DNA from: Dirofilaria immitis
Taxonomy: Eukaryota; Nematoda; Chromadorea; Rhabditida; Onchocercidae
Assembly: GCA_024305405.1 (NCBI GenBank)
Contig: JAKNDB010000110.1
Location: forward strand, 868,001 to 932,000
DNA: 64,000 nucleotides
Reading direction: 5' to 3'
Position numbers and translations under genes: made by a program. Position 1 is the first letter of the stretch; every line of letters begins with the position of its first letter. Below the pieces are notes generated by a model, which saw only the letters and a list, made by a program, of their open reading frames with translations, ran no database searches and was not told the DNA's origin. Of this stretch, positions 25,101 to 37,100 are shown piece after piece.

Positions 25101-28100
25101 CAAACAGTGTCTATCCCTTTTGTTAATTGCTGTAATAAATTTAGTTGATTTTTTCAGCTTCCTAATGATCATTTATTCGCGCAGATAGCTGAAAAAGCAT
25201 TACGTGGCACATTTGCAAACAGTGAAATTACTGGTGGCTTAGCAGATAAGAAGATGCATCAGCAGTTTAGTGAATTGCTAAAACAGCAATTCAGCATATT
25301 AGCAAATCGGCAGAAAGATGCCTTGGCTGGTTTAGGGGGTACAAACTCTCTCCCAGATTCTGAAAATGGTATGTTTCATTATTTAGATCCAGATTAGTTA
25401 AGGAAAAAGTACTTTCGATGTTTTATTAAATTCCACGGATAGCTTGGCTACTGAATGGATAAAAAAATGGGCATGTCTATTTGGCATGCAAAATTATGTT
25501 GAACGGAAAATCTACTGCGCTGAGTCATTTCGGATCTTGATTATTTTATAAAACGATTGAAACATAATTTTTGGAGAGACGAAAGGAATGTGAAAGTGGG
25601 GAATTCATCGTGTAACATCAAATTGCATTAAAATTAAAACGTCATTCAATGATATCATTTATTATTTGATTCCTCTATCATGCATGCCTCTTGCGTTCTA
25701 ATAGAGCTTCCGATATTATAATTTATGTAAGATAATTTTTGCTTAATTTGAATTTTATTTTTATAAAGGTGGCAGTACATCATATAGCCCTTCTGTCACT
25801 TCATCTCCGTCACCTCAATGGTTGCTTGCTGTGAAACCACTGCAGCACATGCAGCGGTGATGCATTCTCCCAATCCAGCTAGCGATACGAGGAGAAAAGG
25901 CAGTACGTCAAACGTAAGTTTCATAATACGAATTTTTGTGTTCGGTAATGGTTGATACGGATTTATTCTGGACATATCCAGTATTAGATGTTGCAAAATC
26001 GATAGTCTTTCAAGCTGTAAATTTCATCTTACAATCAAGTCGAAACATATCTTTATTAATCAGAAGAAAAGCCGAAACACTTATTACGTTCTCATTAACG
26101 AGAAATAAGTTTGTTTATTTCTGTGACATAGAAACTCATACGTCGAGATTCGATAAACTTTTGAAAAGCAAGGAATCGATATACTTGAATAATATTCTGG
26201 TGGTGAAAAATTAATGTTACTGATGAGGCGGAACTTCGTGATCAAATTCGTTCTATTTCTGAAACGTTGGTGATTCGACATGTGATTTAGCGTTCTCATG
26301 ATGAAAAATTGAGGCCTCTGTTGGTCACTGACGGATAAAACCGTTGCAATTTTCGGTGTTTCATCGACTTGAACATATTCGGAGACATAATGATTTTGAA
26401 GGGATTCAGAAAACCGTTGTGCGATAAGACACAAAATAGTTACTATGACTTTTTGGCAACTAATTCTGCTTTGAGGGACCGATTTCGAGCTTCTACCAGT
26501 TATTGAGTCGATCTTGTCGCATATCTTAGAATCCATTTTCGTTCACGCTACCATCCGGTTGAGAAATGGTTCATCGTTGTTTTATAAAATAACAGAATGC
26601 GATACTTCAAATGACGCTTTTCTAAATTATCATCAGTTTATAGAACTTATTGAATTTTTTCACTTTCCTAATTCTGTTGAAACGCTAAACGGCGTAGAAT
26701 GGCTGACGGTGAGTTATAGAAAACGTACAGATATAGAGAAATCAGTTTCGATGATTATTCTCAATAAGTCGTTATCAACTTCCGATGATCGATCATAGAA
26801 GTACTTTTTATCTTCAAGGCTAACTTTGAATCGTTGCAACCATAGATACTTTTTCAACACTACTGAATCGTCACCAGTCAGTGTCCTCTCTTTGATTGGC
26901 TGTGTAACTTTACCATTTTGTATTAAATAGGCTTCTGACGATAAAGAAACAAATTTTCCTGACGTTATATCAACTTGTTCACTGCTGAAATTTATTACTT
27001 ATAGACCTTTACACTAGATATTATATCTTCTGGTGTATACGTAGGTGTTTGTCATGCGTGACACTACCATTACCATTGGATTCACACCCATGAGTTAGCG
27101 TCCATATGAACCTACATATATTCTTTGAGAATTCCATGCTCTGTCAATAAATTGCAATCAGGTGTACTATCTACGCTAATGGAACCACGTAAATTAGGTA
27201 GAATTCCATCATCAACTACTGTGATACTATCAGCTGCTATTTGCTTACCAACAGAGTTTGAAAATGCTGAAACTCCTTTGAGGTTAAAGCCGTTTCCTCT
27301 GTAAAATTTGGATATTAACTTCGTTACCAATTCCTTTTGGCTGAATGCTCTATTAATATTTGCAGGTCGCGTCAATCATTTTATTACCTGTTTTGTTATC
27401 AAAAAAGATTCCCTTGATAAAAAATTAATATGGAGGAAGTAGTGATTAATAAATCATTAGCAAAGAATGTGAAGCAAGAATGGGCATTAAAAATGATGTG
27501 TAATAATGCGTCTCAATAAGCATAAAGTCCAAACGTATAAAAACTCACTTTTGCGCTAATCTAATATATGCTTCATGCCGAACTCGGCTTTGCCGCTTAC
27601 AGGAAAGGCAAAAAGCCACTGGAGGACGTGGAATGCAGCAGAAGAAAAGTGGTAAAGGCATTATTTTGTCAGATGGTGAACAAAGAAGTTGCATCCCACC
27701 AGCATCTTCTCTCAAATTCCCAGTACCACCACCACCAGTGATGAATGTAAATCTTCCACGTGGTCTGTTCCACTTTTTTGTACTCGTAGATTCTAAATGA
27801 TAAATAAAAGGATAAGTGCTAGAATTTAAAAGACACTTTATAATTCAAATTTTGTGTTAAGTAAGTGAAAGAAAGAATTGGTATCGTGAATTATGAAGGA
27901 TTTAGTAGATCTGGATATAGATCCTTCGATTTTGGCGCTGAGAGGAGGGGAGCGATTGGGCATATTTAAGAAAGATCATCACAATCTAACTTTTGCCGGT
28001 GGATTGTTTCTCGAAATTACTTATCCAGTATTGCATATACGCGAAATAATATCGTTTTCTTCATAACTTTCTTTCAGGCATGATGATTCCTGAAATTTAT

Positions 28101-31100
28101 ATTTTTGTTCATCCACAACAAAATTTCTTTTGACCTGAATACTTAAAAGTGGAAATACTTCATTACAAAAAATGAAAAAAAAAATATTTTCAGTAAAAAA
28201 ATACTTTTCGTAAGTATTGTTTATAGTATGAAAGTAATTCAGTTTATAACTCTAATTATGTCGGGTAAAAAAGTATTGAAGATAAGTTTAAAATGAATTC
28301 AGTGTTCCTAAACACTCATTAATTCTCAACAGTGAAACTTTCGTAGTAGGTTATTATAAACATAGTTTCTCATTTATTAATGTTATTTATAGAAAGTGTT
28401 CCACTGTCACCGCTGAAAACACAGCATTCATTGAGACAGCAATCACCACCATTGACTAAACAACAGCTCATATCAGATCCAACAATTGGTCGACATCGCT
28501 CGAAGCCTATTACTCAAACAACCAGTGATAAGTTATCTACTAATAGAAATGCATCAAGAAGGCATGTTTTTCAAAACCGTAATGTTGATTTTTATCGGTT
28601 GAAATTTTAATTTATAAAAGGATCTTTTGATTTATAAAGCATTATTTTTCTTTAGTCGAGGTAGAACAGTAAGTGAAAGCGCAATGAACGTTGGTGACGG
28701 ACAACATACAACTGAAAGAATATATGATACGGAGAGTGATGATGAAACTAATAACAGAAGTGATGCTAAAAGCGGGGCATGTTTCTTTTTTTTTTAACGG
28801 AAATTAGAAATGATGATAGACTTTACAAATTATCTTTTTATACTTACAACAATATTACATATGTATATGTACTTAATAAATCGCATTTGTTACCGGCATT
28901 CTATTTTATAAGTTACTAAATTGCATCAACTTCCGCCGAACTTGCATAATGCTACACAGATTTTCGTTGTAATATTTACGAGTACGATTGAAACTATCGA
29001 AGCCTTCAGACAATTTTTAATCTCTTACTGAGAGGAAATAACGATACGTGGAGACGATAATATAATTTTAGCTTAGTAATAGAATCCATGCTTCCAAGTT
29101 TATTTTCACGTGGAATGGAAGAGAAATTTAGTCATATTCGAAAGAAACTTTTTCGAATTAAGATGTTTGCATGTTTCAGGCCAGTTACTCTGGTCATTAA
29201 ATCATCGTTTCATTACAGTTATAGGTTAAAGTAACTTATAAGTTTAGGTCCTCAGCCGTTTAATGTAGATATGCAAACCGAATCAAATCATGACACTGCT
29301 CTCACTCTAGCCGCCACAGGTGGGCATGATTCTCTCGTTGAACTCCTAATTACTCGAGGTGCTGACATTGAGCATAAAGATAAAAAGGTCAGTCCAGTTT
29401 TTCACATTACATCTTTCGTAGGTAGATCACTTTTTGACAAGGATTATTGATTTATCTGAAAGTGTTCAGCGTCTTACTTTATGGACATATCTTTGCAAAG
29501 GTTGATATAAGTTGCAATCTAACATGCAGTTACATCGCCTTTAGAAGACGAAGCGTGAACATCTCGTTAGGATTTGTCAAATATTATTCGAATAATTTTT
29601 CTGAAATACTTGTTTTTTCTGAAAAAAATAGATTTATTTAGATGTAAGGCCTCGTCATTTCAGATATATTTCAAGCATTCCGGAATGTTTCGTTCGTGAT
29701 TCTTAACAGTTTTACAGAAGTGAAATTAATGACGATTTTGTGTGATATTTGGCTTAGTCTTATTTTGTTAAGGGTTTTACGCCAATTATATTGGCTGCAA
29801 CAGGTGGTCATGTAAACGTTGTTGAACTACTGCTAAATCATGGTGCTAACATTGAAGCGCAATCTGATCGGACGAAGGATACGGCCTTGTCCCTTGCCTG
29901 TTCGGGTGGGAGGAAAGAGGTACTTTTTCACAGTCAAATTTTAGTCGCAAAACAGCTTTGATTTTGTGCCAGAATATAAAATTTTAGATCACATCTAATC
30001 GAGGCATAAAATTTTGAATAATCCTTTATTTAAACAAACGATGTTTTTGTTTTAATTCTAGGTTGTCGAATTATTATTAAAACGTGGCGCTAATAAAGAA
30101 CATCGGAATGTGAGCGACTATACGCCACTTTCATTAGCTGCATCCGGAGGTTATGTTGATATCGTGAATTTGCTCCTAAATAATGGTGCAGAAATTAACT
30201 CCCGTACTGGCTCAAAGGTTTGCGACAACAAACTTTCTTTCAGTAATTTAAAAAATTTTAGACGTGTCATTTTTTTATTCGGTCGGTGCGAATCAGGGTT
30301 TTGGAACTATTGATTGTCAAATCTAATTGGGATCTGGATGAAAGATATTATTAAATTACATTTTTCTCATTATCCTTCACTTAAAACATTTTTAGCATAG
30401 TTATGGCAAAGGTGGTTCAAACTACTGCGCCTTTGACTGATTTAGTACGTTATGAAATGTAGTAGAGTTATCATTTGTACTGTAGTAGAAAGATCGATAA
30501 TTCTGGTTATTTTTAGAAAAGTTTATAATCAGTAAATTGCGTGTGTTTCTCTCTTTTTCTTTTTTGTATCTTTTTTTTGTTTTTCGGTAAACTACTCTAG
30601 TGATTGTGATACTTATCATTTGGTTTATAGAAATGAAAATTTATAATACATTTGGATATGAAAGTAGTGAATATGATGATTATAATACGTCTAGTGAATA
30701 AACTTGATCGATACTGATGATGGAAGACGAATTAGAGGTTATTTTAGTTAGGCATATCACCACTTATGTTAGCAGCAATGAATGGGCATGCTGCGGCAAC
30801 AAAAATATTGCTTGAACGTGGTTCGGATATAAATTCGCATATCGAAACGAATCGTAATACTGCACTGACACTGGCATGCTTTCAAGGTCGTACTGATGTG
30901 GTGCGATTGTTGCTCGAATACAACGCTAATGTTGAGCACCGAGCAAAGGTCCGGACATTTTTGTTACTTTTTTCTTACATTGTAATTGTGAGATCTGCAA
31001 TTTAAACAAGTGAATACTTGCTTGTCTGATTTTTTTTGGATATAATGTGAAAATATTGCAGTATAGATTATTAGTTGTTAGATATTAAGTATTATAAATT

Positions 31101-34100
31101 TTTGCTACAAAATTTAACCTGCTTAATCTTTTGTTAACTTTTTTTCCAGACTGGACTTACTCCATTAATGGAAGCAGCGAATGGAGGTTATGTAGATGTT
31201 GGGAATTATTATTAACTGCAGGAGCAGATCCCAATACAGCACCAGTACCCACTAGTCGCGATACAGCATTGACTATTGCAGCCGATAAAGGGCATCATAA
31301 ATTTGTTGAAATGTTGATCCACGCACGCGCTCAAGTATGTTCTTTTTCCGGAATACAAAATATTTTTTCATTAAGTTCTCAATTTGATTAAAAATTTTGT
31401 AAAAAAACTCACGACGTGAATACAATGCGAAGATTTGGTTTTAAGCGGTATTTATGAAAATTTTTATAGATTGATGCCAAAATAAAAAGGCTGTACAGCT
31501 TTATGGTTAGCATGTCATGGAGGTCATTTGGAAACTGTGCAGACGCTAGTAAAGCATGATGCAGATGTTGATGCGCAAGATAATCGCAATGTTTCACCAT
31601 TAATCATTGCCTTTCGAAGAGGACATATAAAAGTAACTTTCAAATTATATTTGGCGGTACTGAGTTGGAAAGGATGAAGATTTAAGTTTTGGGAGAGAAC
31701 AGAGTGATTAAATGAAAAGGGTGATTTTAGCTTTTACGCGATTAATGAACTCTGTTACTATATGAAATATTGTTGTTGTTCAGGTAGTAAAGTATATGGT
31801 ACGACATGTGCAACAATTTCCGAGTGATACTGATTGCTATCGATTTATCTCTACAATTAGTGAGAAGGTTAATTTTCTGATTGTGACTTCGTTTTTCACA
31901 ATTCGAATAACTGAATGAGTAGCAAAACAACAATGTTGGTTTGGACCGTAAAATAACTTTTAGTATCTCATACTAGTCTTCGTTTTTTACTTAGAATTAA
32001 CGTTTGTGTTGGTTTTCGCTGCCTAAGCTTCTGAAACATATGTTAGATTGCAATGATATTGAATGAAAAGGTAATTTTAAGACTGTTATTTTTTCTGTAG
32101 GACTTACAAGAACCAAACTTTCACATATTATCTTCTAAAATATTATCTTTCCATAAAGTTAGAGTAGTTGCAGTGGTTCTTTTCTACGTTTTTAATAATG
32201 TATATTTTTAGGAGTTACTTACAAGATGTCACCTCTGTATGGATATCATTGTTGCAGCGAAAGATCGACAAGCTGCTGAAGCTAATCGTGCCGCAGAATC
32301 TCTCCTGGAAATTTTGGCGAAAGAGGTTGCTGCATATAACATTAACTAAAAGTTATCCCTGCATAGATAAGAGATTAGATATTTAAACAGTTTCAGATTA
32401 GTTACTCCATCAGATACTTATGCATTATTTTTCAGGAAGAGCAAGCGAAATCTAAGAAACTTTCAAAACAGCGGCAAAATGAGAAGAAAAAGGCTAAAAG
32501 AAAAGCTAAAAAAATCAGTGAGTCGTTTTGTGCATATTTAAAATATAGATACAAATTTTATTTTTCTACACTTTTGCTGTGTTACTTTATGTCATCAATT
32601 TTTTAGAGCTGATGGCAATACTGAACAGAAAAATTCGGGTCCTAAAGAAGACACGATTTCTATCAATAATGGTGAGGTATGATAGTCTAATGATTGTTTT
32701 CCAATTTTCATGTTAGTTGAGGCGACAAAATGAGAATCTTATTGCGTTGTATTGCAACTGTTTTTTAATAATTTCAAAAACATTTTAAAATGCTTTTTAG
32801 GAATCAGCTGATGAAGAAAATAGTTCTGAAAAAAGCAAACAGTGCTGTAAAAATCGAAGAAAGTAATATTCGGAATCGTAATTTCGAACATGAGGTTTTT
32901 ATACACATTTTTGGAGTGAGATATTCAGATAGTTGAAGTCATTCTGTGATATACATGGTCGTATTGTTCCCTTTGCATGGGAAACGTAGTTTGCAGGATC
33001 ATTTCAATTCACAATAATGTTTTAACCGTTTGTCTATTCTGTCCAATACGTGGAATGTTTTGACTGATTCTTCCAAACTTTCGGGAATATGTTCAATAAT
33101 TCCTCGAGATTTATTTGCTGTTGCGTTTCAATGTAACAAATGATAATCTTGCAGTTCAAAACGGATCTACCGCGTGTACCTGCATTATTATCAGATGAAC
33201 ACAGTGCCGACGAGACGGTTTCATTTCCTGAGAGTTCACCCACAAAATGCACAGTGGGATCGGGTATTTCTAGTACCGTGAAATCGTCCCGACACAGAGT
33301 CCGTAAAGAAAATGGTATGCACCTTTACTAGTATTAAATTTTTTGCTTTGAAGTCGAGCTATCCATAACTTACTAATTTACTGGGAGTCATCTCAGGCAA
33401 ATCTACTGCTCCTGTGAAATCGCCTCCGCATAAAATGGGTAGCGGGAATACTTCGGACACCGAATGGATGAAAGCAACATCAAGAAGAAGTGCGGTAAGA
33501 CTTTATCAATACTCGTTTATACACGAAGGATACTTCTTCCACTTTTTGAAATTGTAAGTTTGAAACTTATAATTTCTGAGCTGTTTTAGCTCTGTAACTT
33601 AGAAAACGCCGAAACATTTATATTCTATTTCTTGCAGCTGCAACATTCTCAGTTTTAGTAATGGGAGCTGTTAATATGGAATTGTCTTAGATTAGCATTC
33701 GAATGATGATATAATTTCATAAAACTAGACAGTTTTATCGTTTATTTGGACGTTTTTAGATATTTTAAGTTATGATGATTTATGGAATAAACAGTAATCT
33801 CAGCGGAGACTAAATCCGTGTGCCATGTTAGGGAAGTATATTGTTGCACTAGGAACTTTTTAAGTCTTGATTATTTTTAATGATGAAGTTTTATACATTA
33901 ATGTTGATGTTGAACTTTAGCACATTATAACGGCAGGCCAAAGTGCATGTTGTTATGAACGCGCTTTGCTAAAGTATTAAGATCTTTTAATTACCCAACA
34001 TATACATTCTTATTCTACATAGTTATTAGCAGTACTTATGTAGTATTTGGCGAAATTGTTTCAGTTATGAGACACATGCAGCATATTATCAGCATTTTCT

Positions 34101-37100
34101 TTATCCCCGGAAAACGTATATTTTTAAATTATATATTCTCTGTCCATTTTATAGGATGAATTTTTTTGGTGGGATCTTTATACTTGTCAACTATACCCTG
34201 TTGCAATGAATTCACATCTTTTCGAAATTCAATTATTATTCTATAGCTCTTTTGGTTTTCTTGCACATATTATATCGTAATCTATTTCAAGAAAGACTGC
34301 ATAGAATTGTTTAATATGACGAATGAATATGAAGCGTTTTAGTCAGGATACTAGAGATACTTCAGTAGTTCGTTTGGTTAGAAATAATAAGTTGGTTAAC
34401 TCATCACTAATGCTTGTTGAATTTTCCATATATCCGACAATCTGAAAGATTATTTGAAAATGTTTTTTACATTGCTTTATTTATTGTATGATGTTTTCCT
34501 CGCTCTCTTCATTATTGTGAATGAACTTCCTTATGTTACGGGTTGTATTAAGTTAGCATGCGGCAGTATGTTTTGATATTCACTAAATGTCCATTTTTAG
34601 ACGAATTAAATTAATTTGGTAAACGTGGTTAATTCATTTTTATTTCAATTTCTCATTGAGATTCTTGTCAGTTGCCTTATTTGTATCTGAGGAGTAATTG
34701 CATACTCTCATCGAGTGTGTAACCTCTCAAGTGTTAATATTTCTTTCTTTTCTATATCAATTTTTCTTCTGTATTAATAGGTTATCTAACATATTTTTAA
34801 TTTTATATATCCCCATAAGCAAACCATTTAAAATTTGAATTACTTTCAGGGAAAATCGATGATGTCAAGCAAAGGTACTATATCCAGTACTGCCTTGAAG
34901 GAAGACAGTGGAAGTAACATTACAGCATGGCGGCATGTTGACTCGGTAAAGTACCTGTTATAATTAGAATGTAGAAGTTAAAGGTTTTCAAAAGAAAATT
35001 AGAAACTTTCCATGAGGAAAACTAAAAGATTGAACCTGATTCCAAAGTAAATTAGTTTAGAGCCGTCGACGTTCCGCTCGGTTGTCCGTATCATCAAACT
35101 CAATAGCTCGTGTTATTGGCCGTGCAGGAGGTAATATCAATGCAATTCGTGAAGCTACCGGTGCATACATTGAAGTTGAGAAACAAACTGGAAAGAAAGA
35201 ACAACATGATAGACAAATAACACTAAAGGGTTCCGATGTTGCGTTAAGGTATGTTATCCTAATTATTCATTGGCATGATCTTTGTAATCTCAACGATGAA
35301 TGGTATATTTGACAAGCTCCATTTTAGCTTGCTTTCAATGTTTAGAGAATTTTTTTGGTACATGAAGCAATGAACATTTCACTAGAAAGTTTTTTAGGTA
35401 CCCAAAAGCGATGGGTAGGGCACTTGGCACCACTGAAAAGCCAGAGTTAAGTAAGTCAAATAAGCGTGCTTCTGTTCATTTCGATTAAGCTGGATGCGAC
35501 TAATTCTATCGACATGTATATTTATTTGTTAAGGATCTATTACTTGTCATTTCTATAAAGCATCAGTTCCTTTAATTTCCTTTCTGCATCTCAAGATACA
35601 TGGAGACCTGAGACTACAATACACAATACATAGTGCATGCAATTGCTTTAATTTCAGCGAAGCACAAGATGAATTAATAAATTTAGGTGTTTTCCTGCCG
35701 TGGTCTACTCAACGTGCAAATTGTTTGTCGACAGTATTAGCTGAAGCGCAAAAATTTATCAATCTCATATGTTTTCTAAGCATAAATAATTAAAAATTCA
35801 TTTTCTTACATTTTCAGGCAAGCTGTCGAAATGATACACGGTTTAATCGATGATAGTGAATGTAATGTGGAAGAAGTAATCCAACGAGTGAGTAGTATTC
35901 ATAATTCTTCTGCTTCTCAGAGTGAGGAAAATGCCAGTCGAAGTAATTCCGCATTAACATTATCTAGCGCTACGCTTGCAGCAACAACACCACTCATCCA
36001 GAAAAAGCCATATGCCATCGGTACTGGAACATCATATGCACCACTAGAGGTTTGCTAGTTTTCGAGATTGGTTCGAAATATGGTGCTTATTTTCCCGCAA
36101 AGTTCGTGTTCCCCAATCTTTTTTATAAATCTGTTTCTATGTCCTTCAGATGTCGCATACCGCAATGGCAGGTAAAAAGACTATCCCATATGCTACTATG
36201 AATGTATGGGCGCAGCGTGCTGCACAACGTCAAAATCAGAAAGGCAAGTAATTCTGTTCGTTTTGAAAGTTCTAGCTTGATTCTAAGATGGTTGCCCTGA
36301 ATACTATTATTTCAGTGGTGAGTGCAATTGGTTCAGAAAAGAAACAGAAAATGTCAGCTGGTGTTGCAGAACAGGAAAATACGAATTCTGATCAGACATT
36401 GCAGCTACCTGGAATAGTTCATCCTGCGCAGGAGATCTCAACTGCGGATACTGGTGCTGTCAAAATTGCGGTAAAAGTTACTTGTGAAAAATTTTCCTAT
36501 GTTTCTAACTCATTGGTCGGTCACGTTTTAGTTTGTTCTGGATGTTTAGGATGAAACGCAGAAACATGGAGTAAAAAGAGTTTTGTCGAGCTCCTGGGCA
36601 TGCAAGACCAACTTCTACATCTGCTTCAAGTCCTTCTCTCTCACCAATTGGTGCGTTTAGTTGTTAATAAGACAAAACATATCAAGTTCTTCAGTCACAT
36701 GTCAATATGAATAAAAAAATATGACAATTCGCACGTTACTTTCTGGCAGGAGATGGTGCAGCTTGAGAGATGTATCATAATTGGAAGCGGCATTTAAATT
36801 TTTTCTTGAAGGCTTGAAATCTCCGATTCATATCGGAGCTGGTGGTACAGCAGTCGTTTCTACTGTTAGTATGGCCATGCCAACTGCTACAATAACTGAT
36901 ATGAAGCCTGAAACGGAATTATTTGAAACGTTGGTTCTTACTTTATTTCTTACGATCACGAATCACATTTAGTAGAAAAGAAAGCCAAAGAAAATTTCGT
37001 TAAGTGTTTTTTTGGCTTTATTTGATTGATTAAAGATAGGGATTTATTTGAAGAATTATTTATTCTGTGGATGTATCTTTGATACGCTTAAAAGGCGATG

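Larger units (their letters stand above)
24479..28780 (+). other. mask-1: mask-1 linker between the ankyrin blocks
   Basis: Exons: about 24479-24828, 25158-25368, 25769-25913, 27604-27746 (or 27759), 28393-28597 and 28656-28780. They encode a Gln/Ser/Pro-rich linker with short helical parts: [37 protein letters not shown], a proline run PVPPPPVM, and an acidic end [14 protein letters not shown]. Frame breaks of one base occur at an AAAA run near 24588 and at CC near 25826; adding one base at each gives continuous protein. The acceptor at 24478 (TTGAG) is poor, so that boundary is tentative. The 1.69 kb intron 25914-27603 carries the tldD and mariner fragments. Confidence 0.72.

Noticed and set aside
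26084..26536. 150-codon minus-strand open frame as a host gene
   Set aside because: It is one frame of a decayed mariner transposase; other parts of the same protein lie in the other two frames.
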